Assembly (NCBI GenBank): GCA_030765055.1
Contig: CM060952.1
Span: 87,590,993-87,654,992, forward strand
Reading direction: 5' to 3'
Source: Mantis religiosa
Lineage: Eukaryota; Arthropoda; Insecta; Mantodea; Mantidae
DNA length: 64,000 nt
Translations under genes and position numbers: made by a program
Shown: positions 22,620-32,043 of the stretch, in pieces
Numbering within the stretch: position 1 is the first letter of the stretch
Layout of the letters: every line of letters begins with the position of its first letter
Notes under the pieces: model-generated
What the model was told of the DNA's origin: nothing
What the model saw: the letters and a program-made list of their open reading frames with translations, nothing else
The model's database searches: none

Positions 22620-23115
22620 CTGACTGATGTGAAAGATCAGCCGAGAGGTGTTGAGGTTCTTGACCACTCTTTGGCACTGTCTCCTGGTACACCTTGGCTG
22701 AAATTTTGATTCCTTTTTACCAAAATAGAGTTCCATGGTTCATTTATAGGTCACACCCCAACATAGAAGGACCCTCTGGACCTTTGGAACCTTTTTTCAG
22801 CAGCTTCTATACAGATCCGGCATATACTGTGTCATTTTAGGCATTAGTCTCCTTAACACTGAACATTTGTTCATCAGTGAAAATGATCCTGTGACCATCT
22901 GCTCTATAATGCTGAAGTAAGCGTTTTAATTTTAAGAGCTTCTGCCATTCAGCTTTCTTGTAAGGAGGTATTTTTTTCACTGTATTGAGACTATAAGTCC
23001 CACTTCGTTGCTTAGTGGTCAGGCCAAGTAGTTTCTGAATGGCCATTTCATAAGCCATCATGGATGGACTTTCTATTAAATTTCTTTGTACATGTGTCAC
23101 CACTGTTTTTAACAC
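22620..23115 (-). pseudogene. IS630/Tc1-mariner-type transposase fragment
   Basis: The minus-strand frame at 23115-22837 encodes a DNA-binding linker with KLKRLLQHYRADGHRIIFTD and EQMFSVKE, the first catalytic Asp region (LFTDEK.F.VE). Beyond 22837, in other frames, VLLCWGVTYK and LYFGKKESKFQPRCTRRQC correspond to V.VWWGVS..G..PLYF....K.....Y...L. Only the N-terminal half and the first catalytic segment remain. It is a different lineage from the mariner relic at 14.3 kb. Confidence 0.75.
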
Positions 23116-23971
23116 TGCAGTGCACTCAAGACATGGTTTTCATTGCCTCTGGTATTTATATCATTCCAGTCTTAAAGAAGTGCTGGATATTGCTTCTTTT
23201 AAATTTTTGGAGAACTATGAGTAACTCACTTGGAGATTTGCCTACCTTATTTAAAGGTATCAGAAATAGATTATTTTCTTAACTCCTCCACTCTATCCTA
23301 AAGGTTAACATCAAGAACTTACTGCTTCTACAACAGAACAGTCAGTCTCTCACTGTATTGCAAAAGGGTGTAGGTAGTTAAATTAAGGAAAGGGAGTACA
23401 GCTACTGTCAAAAATTGTAACAGTATTCATGGTTGTATGGGATAGTACCACACAATATTAGAACTTGTATACCCAAAGGGTGCAATGAGTTATTTGTATT
23501 TTTACACGTTTCTTAGTTTATGTTCTATATAAGCAGGAAGCAAATGCATAGAAATATACAAATAACTGTACAAGATTTTGGCCAATACCTGAAGTTTGCA
23601 TTGGCACCATACCTTTGCTGTTGTACTTATCAAACTTGAGTTTCTTCTTTCGTCATAAGAGAAACAAATTAAAGGCAAAGTTCTATGGACTGAGATAAAT
23701 ACTACTTAGGAGGAATAAAAGCAATCTGGTGGGAATGTATTGCAAAACTAGCATAGCCACTGTTCTAGGGAGTGTTGGCAATAGAAATATAAAAGCTCTT
23801 TGAACCTGCATTGTATCTTAATGCTGAATGATTAATACCTGGTCCAGGCATATATCATTGCCTTTAACATACATGAATATGAAAGTGTTTGAACCATCTT
23901 TTGTGTGCTCTTTGCAAATTTTACTTTAGCAACAATGCAAGATTATTGATTACAGTTTTCTTTCTCTTCAG

Positions 23972-24793
23972 GTTTTCTAACAAATCTGGGAATACCAGTC
24001 ACACATGGTGATGAATGCCCAGACAGTAGATTAGAAATTGAAGAAGATTTTGGCAGAGAACTCAACTGAAGTTAAGTTCATTCAAGAATGGCATCCTTGT
24101 TTAGAACCTTGTTAAAGTATAACACAGTTTTATTGGAGTTTATAATCAATTGGAGGTTTTAATTACATTGACATAGATGAAATGGATATAATAGAAATCA
24201 AACAGGAACCTTGTTTGCTGGAAAGAGCATCAACTGAACCTCATTGTGAATCAGAAGTGACTCATGATTCTGATGATCATACAGAAAGTGAATCAGTACC
24301 TTTTGCTTCAATTTTTATAAAGAGGAGTTGCTCCGACATACATGGAGTAGATCATGAAGGAGACACTGGCTCCAATAAACAAGTGGTTGATCATGAATTA
24401 GACACTGGCTCTGACATACATGGGGTTGTTCGTGAAGTAGATACTGGCTCCAACATGCATTGGGTTGATAATAAAGCAGACAGCAACTCCAGCATACATG
24501 TAGTTGATTATGAAGTAGACACCATCACAAAAATGAAAGAAAGAACATTAACTGAACAGCAGTTGGGATCACTTGATACTCTTGATTCAGAAGTTCAGGT
24601 AGAAAATAAGTTAGCTTCTTTTGTCTTGCCTTTTATAGTGGAACCAGACTCTGAAATATGTGAGGATGATCATAACAAAAACATTACAAGTGAAATCAAG
24701 GAGAGAGATGGATTTCTGGAAAAAACAACTGAAATTATACCCAAGTCAGAAGAGATTTATATTAAAGATGAGCCATTACACTTGGATGCTGAG
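23972..24793 (+). CDS. Host exon: acidic N-terminus of a probable nuclear/zinc-finger protein
   Basis: A strong 3' splice site (TTTCTTTCTCTTCAG) ends at 23971. A strong donor (GAG|GTAAGTA) starts at 24794. The coding start is taken as the ATG at 24182, giving 204 residues that end exactly on a codon (phase 0); 23972-24181 would be 5' UTR. The protein is acidic. It starts MDIIEIKQEP and ends EEIYIKDEPL, two psi-K-x-E sumoylation-like motifs that are typical of the N-terminal exon of arthropod C2H2 zinc-finger proteins. Residues 52-116 are five 13-residue repeats of the form DIHGVDHEGDTGS. No DNA-binding domain lies in this exon. Those exons would be downstream, beyond transposon-filled introns. 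Function is inferred. Confidence 0.75.
24335..24529 (+). repeat. Five tandem 39-bp coding repeats
   Basis: Five in-frame 39-bp units encode DIHGVDHEGDTGS, NKQVVDHELDTGS, DIHGVVREVDTGS, NMHWVDNKADSNS and SIHVVDYEVDTIT. Units 1-3 are the most similar and the last two have drifted. The exact codon multiple and retained frame indicate expansion within a translated exon. Confidence 0.9.
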
Positions 24794-25009
24794 GTAAGTA
24801 TTTGTGGCGGTGGTGATATATTTACTACTACTGCTAACTATTTAGGTAATTTATCACCTTATCACATTGCATTCAACACATTTCCAATTTGCAAGAATGT
24901 AATATTTAACTTTAAGAAAAGAAAGAAGAAGCTTAATCTGAATAGTAAATGCTAAATCAGAAAGATGAATTGTAATTTCAGGAAAATTAGAGATTATCTC
25001 ACTATTATG

Positions 25010-25955
25010 TTTTTCAAATGGGAGTAGTTCTGGACTGTAGCCAATCAGATTTGTTTTCATGTTCAGCATTGTCATCTCGTTACCCCCACTATTTTCATAT
25101 TTCCATCTCTCTTGCACATTATCCTAGAGCATCAAGTTTACTTGGAGCTAGATGTAAGGGAACCCAAACTGAATTTTTAAACTTTTATAATAATACAGTT
25201 GTTAAAATAAAAGTTGAACAAGCATTTTGGCCTACTATGTATAGGTTTTAAGTGCTATAATTATAGTTTATGAATTACCTGTTTTTCTAATCCAATGGAG
25301 CTGTAGTGACTAATCCATATCCCTGTCAATGTCACTTATGTCTCAGTAGACAGTTTGTCATTGTCACTGTCTTCCTCGTGTAAGTCGTGCAAGTTTATTA
25401 TAGGCTCCAATGGTCACATGCTATTTCATTCCAAAGGTTGTCCTGTAGTTTTTCTGTATGTCTCATATATGCAGAAAAATCTTGGGTACTACCTTGTCAG
25501 TTTCTGCAAGAATAAGTAGTTGAACATCAGTCAGTTTTAAAGTATTATTTCTGTTTGAAATCCCACATTAACACAATTGGGTTGGATTGGTAGTGATAAG
25601 GGGACAGGTGCATTACCTTGTGTCGCATTTCAGTTGCAAGTTGATTCTGCTGATTCATTTTTTCTTGGTTTTTAAGTGGAAGAACAACTGAATAAAACTG
25701 ATTTGAACTCTCTAGAGTAAATAAACACTGTCCCTGATTACGATACATTCATACATATGTAATGGCTCAGGTTCTGCAGATCTGCATTGTAAGGCTAACA
25801 AGAAGTGAACTGTTTGTTCTCTCTCAAATTTAACAAACATGTTAGCTTGTTTAAAGTAATTCTTTTCAGCACATCATGTCATTACTTTACAGTTCTGAGT
25901 AATTACAAATATATGTTCACACATATCAACCAGTAATTATGGTCATTACAGTGCT
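25010..25955 (+). repeat. Dispersed repeat R, copy 2
   Basis: A diverged, colinear copy of 15400-16290. It starts at TTTCAAATGGGAGTAG, carries CTCGTTACCCCC, AACCCAAACTGAATTTTT and AAACTTTTATAATAAT, then AGTTTATGAATTAC, and ends before the SINE at 25968. It has no coding capacity. It sits in the intron downstream of the host exon. Confidence 0.6.
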
Positions 25956-25967
25956 TATGTTATGATG

Positions 25968-26172
25968 CATTGCGGCCGTGCCGTGGCTCAGTGGTTAGAC
26001 TGCTTGGCTCTCACCAAGGCGGCCCGGGTTCGATCCCAGGCGACCGCAAAGTGAGATTTGCGGTTTCCCCCGCCATCTCATTACACCGGTGCTCCATCTT
26101 CATCTCATGTATCATCATTGTCATTGCCTGCGGTGCCGTATGTAGTAAAAGCGGGCGTTAAACACTACACAC
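25968..26172 (+). mobile_element. tRNA-derived SINE, family C, copy 2
   Basis: A well-preserved copy: GCCGTGGCTCAGTGGTTAGA (A-box) and GGGTTCGATCCCAGGCGACC (B-box), then CGCAAAGTGAGATTTGCGG and CACCGGTGCTCCATC, ending AGCGGGCGTTAAACACTAC. The head is close to a tRNA with an anticodon arm. The sequence continues about 130 bp past a tRNA, so it is a SINE and not a tRNA gene. Confidence 0.85.
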
Positions 26173-26549
26173 TTGTGCGGCATTCTGCTGGTTGATAGAA
26201 TGAGAACAGTGCACACTTAATTCCTGCTCCTGAGTTGTTGTCCAAGTTAGATCCATCTGTGTAGATATCTAACCATTCTTCAGGTGGGTATCTATTGTTC
26301 ACAGTTTCTAATGCTAGTGCTCTTAGTACAGGTTTGGAAGTTTCAGATTTCGTAACTATTTGTTCTAAATCTAATTGAATATTAATTGGTTCAAAAGTCA
26401 GTGGGTTTTCTTTGATTAAAATGTTTTCTTTAGAATTAGGAAGATTAAGATCTGTTTTTAATTCCATAACTTTGTATAGGAAACTTGTTTGTGTTTTCAT
26501 CTTGATTGGTTGTAGTAATCTTTTCTCCCATTTTGTTGTTTTTAAACGC
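26165..26549 (-). pseudogene. RNase H region of LINE element L1
   Basis: The frame contains EEWLDIYTDGSNLDNNSGAG, the first conserved block of a LINE-encoded RNase H (the Asp of YTDGS is catalytic). It is preceded by the RT-RNase H connector (NILIKENPLTFEPINIQLDL). The domain is truncated after about 30 residues. The N-terminal end of this segment is cut by the nested insertion at 26565. Confidence 0.8.
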
Positions 26550-26564
26550 AACATTTTTTCATGT

Positions 26565-26875
26565 AGCATAAAATCTTTTCATATTTCATGTGAACATTTT
26601 AATTAAAAATCCAGAAATTATTCCAAAAATCCCACGTAAAGCTGCAGTAGCAAATTTTAGATTACTTACGGAACATGATTATTTGGCCAAACACTTACAC
26701 AGAATAGGAATTTATACAAGTCCAAATTGTCCTCTGTGCAACAAAGAAGAGGAAATGACTGAAGAACATCTTTTAACCTGTGAAGTCCTACCTGCCGGAC
26801 CCACTACACAGAAATATTGGAGAGCAAGTGAGCTAATGGCTTCATTGCCAAAGCCTAGCATTTGAAAACAACAAC
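26565..26875 (+). mobile_element. 5'-truncated LINE tail inserted into element L1
   Basis: A plus-strand fragment flanked by a perfect 15-bp target duplication, AACATTTTTTCATGT, at 26550-26564 and 26876-26890. It encodes the C-terminus of a related LINE protein: LAKHLHRIGIYTSPNCPLCN, then TEEHLLTCEVL, a C-x2-C...H...C zinc-finger-like tail that follows RNase H in such elements. It ends GCATTTGAAAACAACAACAAC, a short CAA-type tail. It inserted in the orientation opposite to its host element. Confidence 0.85.
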
Positions 26876-26890
26876 AACATTTTTTCATGT

Positions 26891-27930
26891 TGTATTAGTG
26901 TCTGCTCCTCTAAAGCTAGATGTATTGGATAGTTCCGAATTAAGGCTTTCATTGCCGTGATTGGAGTTGAGTTTGCTGCACCAGTTATTAGTCGCAGGGC
27001 CTGATTTTGGCATACTTCTGTGTGATTTATGTTAAAACTGTTTTTTGTAATAATTACCTCTGCATTATAAAGTATTGGCTTGATGAATGTTTTGTATGTG
27101 GCATTTAGTGTCTACCGATTACTGCCCCACTTGACTCCAGCTAATCTTTTCAAAATTGAACATTTTTTTGTTTATTTGTTTACTACTGCTTCAATATGTC
27201 TCCAAGATAATTTTGAATCAAAAATTGTTCCTAAATATTTTGTTTCATATGTTTGTTTCAGGTTTGTTTTCTTGAACTGCAGATTTAGTTTGGGGATTTT
27301 ATTTTTTAAGCTAAATATTTTGAATGTTGTTTTATCAGTATTTATTTTCATCAAATTGTTGTCAGTTCACTTTTCCAATAGTATCTGAGCCTTTTCCATT
27401 GAAGTTTTGGATTTCTCTATTTGTGGGGAAGATGTCCTCATGATCATGCCATCTGCAAAAAGAGCTGTCTTTATTTCTGTGTTTGATACAGCCACAGGAA
27501 GATCATTGATGTAGATGTTGAACAAAGTTGTACTCAGTACTGCACCTTGTGGTAGGCCCATTTTTATTTGTCGGAATTTGGATGTACTGCCATTGTATTT
27601 TGTAGCACAGAAACGTTGAGAGAGAAATTGAGTGATCCAATTAAACATGTTATATTGAATGCCTAGTTTTGAAAGTTTCTCAAGAAGTTTATGCCTCCAT
27701 ACTGAATCATATGCTTTTTCAAAATCAATGAAAACTGATAGCATATCTCAAGTTTTGTTGAAAGATTCTTTGACGTCTTGGAATAGTTGAATTGTATTTC
27801 CTTTAGTAGATAAGTGTTGTTGAAGACCATGGAGCTTAGAACGGCCAAAAGCTTGAATTTAATTACTTTGACACAGCTGATCACCCATGAAGTTTTAATC
27901 AATAACACTTGCCATGAAAGCTTCAAGTCT
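26891..27930 (-). pseudogene. Reverse transcriptase of LINE element L1
   Basis: The frame at 27744-27367 shows LSVFIDFEKAYDSVWRHKLL (RT motif A), MGLPQGAVLSTTLFNIYIND (motif B) and ALFADGMI, where the YADD/FADD catalytic box is mutated to FADG. At 27354-27172, KTTFKIFSLKNK and TKYLGTIFDSKLSWRHIE form the thumb region. Upstream, LQQHLSTKGNTIQLFQDVKE lies in another frame. Mutation of the second catalytic Asp and several stops make it inactive. Confidence 0.85.
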
Positions 27931-28130
27931 TATATTATTTCACTGTCATTTGTAATTGTTTTATTATTATTATAAATAAAAGGTATTTTTATGGTCACTC
28001 TTGTTTTGTATGTTATGTATGAATATGTATGCTTTTTTTTTTGCATTTTTTCTTTAGTCCAAGTTCTGTAGAAAATTATTTAAATGTTCTCTTTTGGTGT
28101 TGTTAATTTATTTTTTGAACTGAGCACTCA

Positions 28131-30600
28131 TTTGAAAACAAACATGAAATAAAACTTTTCGGAAAATTACAAGAAAAAAGGAGAAAAATTGCAGTTGACA
28201 TAAGGTTTATAAATATGTGTATTAAGAAAAAAATAGTGCCTAATTTTGTCAGAAAAGTAGTAAAATTTGATAAAAATAGTAGACAAAAAAAGCAGCACAG
28301 AAAAAAGTATTAGAAGTAGAAAAGAACAAACACTACAGAAATAGAAATACATTAGAAATAAAATTGTACAATTTGCATCAAAAACTTACCAAACAATTAG
28401 GAAATATATTTTGGGAAAATTTTGAAAACAATTTATTTGCATATCATAATGGAAAAATGAAGACAACAATAGCAAATTTAAAAAATAAACTTAAAAATTT
28501 ATGCCAGTAAGCAAGCACTTTTGAAGATAAGAACCAAAAGGACAAACATAACCTAAAAGATCATCCAAACAATGTTGTTAACCTATCAAACCAAATTTTC
28601 ACAAAATCAGAGCTGAATATGCTGAATCTAGGTTTAGAAACATGTGTGGACTATTCCAATCAAGTTGAAGATTATATTGCTGACATCCAAATTGTTACAC
28701 AAACACTTAGTGAAGAAAATAGAAATACAGTAAAAACAAATGCTCCAAAATAGTAGAACATTAAAAATAAAAAGAATTAATTTTAGTAACCAAATCATAA
28801 AAGCCCTTAAAAATAAACCAGTTATTTATACTAAAACAGACAAGGGAAATAAATTAGTAATTTTGGAAAAAGAAGATTACATGAAGAGGATGGAAGATTT
28901 GTTAGAAGACAATAACTACCAAATTGTAGAAGCTAACCCATTAAAGTACTGCATTGAAACCACAAATAAAACTCTAAAAGAGAGCAAAATAATCAACAAC
29001 AAAAATTTCACAAAATTAAAGTAGTGAATCCAACATCACCAAGAGTATATGGGCTACCAAAATTCACAAAACAGGGAAAGGCATGAGACCTATCACTAGT
29101 AGCATAAATGCCCTCACATATAATTTGGCCAAATGGTTACTAAATAAATTCAATAGTTTCCCAAAATTTGAAAGTGCAAATTTAAAAAACTCCTTAGATT
29201 TAGAACAAAAAATCAAAGATATAAATTTGGACAAAAATGACAGACTGGTTTCATTTGATGCCACATCTTTATTTCCAAGCATAACAACAGAAAAATTACA
29301 TACTGTATAAAAAAATTGGCTTACTACAATAGAAATGGAAGCAATAGAAGCAGAAGAATACATTTTTCTAACAAAAATATGCATTGAACAAAACTTCTTC
29401 AGCTTTAATGGAAAACACCACAAGCAGAAATCAGGGTTATCAATGGGCAATCCACTTTCACCTTTTTTGGCTAACTTATTTATGAGTGCATTTGAAACAC
29501 AAATTAAAAAGTCCTTCCCATTGATCTTCAAAGTTTGGTCTAGATATGTTGACGACATCTTTGCAATTGTACCAAATAAACCTTTAGATGATGCATTAAA
29601 ATTACTCAATCTGCAAGAAAGGACTATAAAATTCACAATAGAAAAGGAAATCAATGGACAACTCTCTTTCTTGGTTCTAAATATCATCAGGAACAACACA
29701 AAAATAAAATTTGGAATTTACAGCAAACCAACACATTCAGAAAATTACATAAAAAATAATAGCTACAACCCAATAACAGATAAACATGCAATAATAAACA
29801 GCCTTACACACAGACTAGTCAACATACCCATGGAAAAAGAAGAATATTTCAAAGATCAAAAAGCGATACTACACATAGAGAAGAAAATGGATATAACTAA
29901 GTTTGGTGTTGAAGAAAATTATAAAATCTAAACTAAAGAAAACGATTAAGGAAGCAACCACATTTACAAAAGAAAAAGAAAGGAACAGCATATTCAGTTC
30001 ATTCACATATCATCCAAAAACATTTCAGAAATTTAAAAAGATCTTCAAGGAACAAAATATCACCCTCGCACCTACTAATAGACACTCAATTTTAAAATTG
30101 CTAAATTCAAAAACAAAAGATGAAATCCCATCGGTTAACAGATCCGGAATATACCACATAAGTTGTAAGAATTGTGAAAAATGCTACATAGGTCAAACTA
30201 AAAGAAATGTAAAAACCAGAGTCATAGAGCACTTTAGAAACAACAGATTGAAACAAGAAGATAAGTCAGCAGTAGCATTTCATTTTTGGAATGAAAATCA
30301 TGACTTTGATCCAAATCCAAAATTATTAAAAGGAGTGATAAACCAAAATAAATTGACAACATGGGAGAGCGTATTCATATGGAAAAATAAGGATTGCATA
30401 ATGAACTTTGAAATCCCACCAGTGGATAATTTGACAAAAAAGTTCATTGTTCCACCACCAGAGAGAGAGAGCAGACAACAACAGATGCCAGTTGGAAAGA
30501 GAGTGAAAATGGAGGCGATTGCCTTTGAAACTGGTTTCTCATTAATATAAAAAAGTAAGTAACGAGTATCAATAAACCAACTACAAATAGTTTTTGAGAT
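28131..30600 (+). mobile_element. Penelope-like element, near full length
   Basis: A 2.47 kb insertion flanked by a 10-bp target duplication TGAGCACTCA (28121-28130 and 30601-30610) that restores the L1 linker frame when removed. It carries an RT and a GIY-YIG endonuclease in order and ends AATAAACCAACTACAAATAG plus TTTTTGAGAT. PLEs are retroelements related to telomerase RT that prime at nicks made by the GIY-YIG enzyme. A few stops and frameshifts split the ORF into four pieces, so it is a recently dead copy. It lacks the inverted 5' piece seen in the other PLE copies here. Confidence 0.9.
28590..30550 (+). pseudogene. PLE polyprotein: RT plus GIY-YIG endonuclease, frameshifted
   Basis: N-terminal NLSNQIFTKSELNMLNLGLE (28590s) is the conserved PLE start region. 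RT motifs follow: VYGLPKIHKTGKGMRPITSS (29045-29105), DRLVSFDATSLFPSI (motif A, 29240s), KSGLSMGNPLSPFLANLF (motif B, 29430s) and SRYVDDIFAIV (motif C, 29550s, catalytic DD present). The endonuclease gives SGIYHISCKNCEKCYIGQTK with RNVKTRVIEHF, i.e. GIY-x10-YIG plus Arg and His, then SAVAFHFWNENHDF and WESVFIWKNK with the conserved Glu. Frames switch at about 29030, 29310 and 29905. Confidence 0.9.
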
Positions 30601-30909
30601 TGAGCACTCAGTTTTTTCCAATTTTGTACTTCTTTTGTATCTTTATATTTTTCTGCTGCAATTCTAGCTAGGTCCTTTTTTTTTTTTTTTTCATTTTGTC
30701 TAAATGTGAATTCCAAAAAGGTTTATAGCTTTTAGTTAATCCTCATGGTAATATTTCTTTGCGAGGACTTGCTTGCCGGACGCGACAGAGGTCGGACGTG
30801 TTAGTGCGTGCGCTCGTAAATGAAGATGATAGATATACAAATGTACTGAGCAAGGATAGGTGCTTTCGATGCCAGCAAAATTAAATTTAAGAAGAAAGAA
30901 CAAGGCACA

Positions 30910-32043
30910 ATGGGCATAAATTGGTGGTTTATCTTGGTAATATGCACTCTTTTGGCTATTGGAGGAGTAGAATTAAATCCGGGACTGATGATGGAACAGA
31001 TAGGCAAAATGCTGAAAAATATCACCAAGGAAATGAAAAGTATGGAAAGCAGACTAGGAGAAAGAATGGGAGAAAAGTTCGACGAAGTTAAATTAGTATT
31101 AGGAAAATTTGAGAACGAGATAAAGGATGAAATCAAAGAGTGTAAAGGCAGATTAGTTCGTCTAGAAAACTTGGAAGGAAACAGGAAACTGAATTTGATT
31201 ATTTTTGGTGTAGATGAGAAAAGGGACAGAAGAGCCTGGCAGGACGTAGAAGAGCTATTCCAAGAGAAATTAAAGTTGAAGCTGGTGGGATGGGAAATAG
31301 TGGACTCTTTCAGGATAGGACGGAAAGAATCAAGACCAAGACCCATCATAGTTAAAATTGCAACAAGGAAATTCAAGTGGGAAGTGCTGAGAAGCAGTAA
31401 ACAGCTAAAAGGGACAAAAATATTCATTGAACACTATCTAGGAAAGAAACAGAGGGAATTAAAATCAATAGCTCCAATGGAAATGAAAAAAGCAAGAGCA
31501 GCCAGTAAAAAAGCCTTTGTTAAAGGAATGGATTTATGGATAGACGGTGTGAAACAGGAACTCAGTCAGCATTACATAGCATGGGAGGGGAACTACATCC
31601 TACGTACGGCGCGTGGCAAAGATGGTATATCATCAGCAGATGGGACAGGTCAAGAAAGGCGAATACATACAGAGACAATGGTGGTAACTTCAGAACAACA
31701 GAGCAGGGTGAGGGGAGATACATCACCAGTAGCATCAACGTCACAACAGCATAGGAAGACGAGTGCAGTTTCGTCACCAGTGATGTCACCGGATAGGCCG
31801 GCAAAACAGATGACGCCATACATGAGAGAAGATAAACAAACACTTGGCTCAAGAGATCAGCTGGTTGTAATTGCGGGAGGGAAGACTAGTGGAATGACTG
31901 ATAAAGGAGTCAGCTGGAATCAAGAAGATTTGAATGTAGTTTCAATGCCTTCGGGCAGTATTTTAGAGCTAAAAGAGCGGGTGTGGACTAGACGGCAAGT
32001 GAATTTAGGAAAATACGCATTTGAAAGAAAAGGGTCAGTATAG
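30910..32043 (+). CDS. LINE L2 ORF1 protein, 377 aa, intact
   Basis: An open frame from ATG at 30910 to TAG. Residues 1-17 are hydrophobic, residues 18-25 are GGVELNPG, a 2A-like motif, and residue 26 is Leu where 2A needs Pro. Residues about 30-90 are charged and predicted coiled coil (MLKNITKEMKSMESRLGERM). An RRM-like segment follows (RKLNLIIFGVDEKRDRRAW ... VDSFRIGRKESRPRPIIVKI), as in L1-type ORF1 proteins that bind RNA and trimerise. The C-terminal third is Ser/Thr/Gln-rich and low complexity. The stop is directly followed by the ORF2 endonuclease start. Confidence 0.85.
   Translation: MGINWWFILVICTLLAIGGVELNPGLMMEQIGKMLKNITKEMKSMESRLGERMGEKFDEVKLVLGKFENEIKDEIKECKGRLVRLENLEGNRKLNLIIFGVDEKRDRRAWQDVEELFQEKLKLKLVGWEIVDSFRIGRKESRPRPIIVKIATRKFKWEVLRSSKQLKGTKIFIEHYLGKKQRELKSIAPMEMKKARAASKKAFVKGMDLWIDGVKQELSQHYIAWEGNYILRTARGKDGISSADGTGQERRIHTETMVVTSEQQSRVRGDTSPVASTSQQHRKTSAVSSPVMSPDRPAKQMTPYMREDKQTLGSRDQLVVIAGGKTSGMTDKGVSWNQEDLNVVSMPSGSILELKERVWTRRQVNLGKYAFERKGSV
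30961..30987 (+). other. 2A-like ribosome-skipping motif, final Pro replaced by Leu
   Basis: This encodes GGVELNPGL. The active consensus is D/G-V/I-E-x-N-P-G followed by P, with the bond between Gly and Pro skipped during translation. Everything fits except the last residue (CTG, one base from CCG). It is preceded by a hydrophobic leader, as in 2A-like N-termini reported for APE-type LINEs. With Leu, skipping is expected to fail. Confidence 0.75.

Noticed and set aside
25970..26045. Functional tRNA gene
   Set aside because: The A- and B-boxes are good, but the arms do not form a full cloverleaf and the homology runs on into a SINE body shared with 19.4 kb.
27835..27920. Third copy of repeat T with a hammerhead-like core
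   Set aside because: The similarity to 63.7 kb is visible (GGCCAAAAGCTTG, ACACAGCTGATCACCC), but part of the stretch also reads as LINE L1 reverse transcriptase coding. CTGANGA is TTGAAGA and GAAA is lost. Too ambiguous to annotate.
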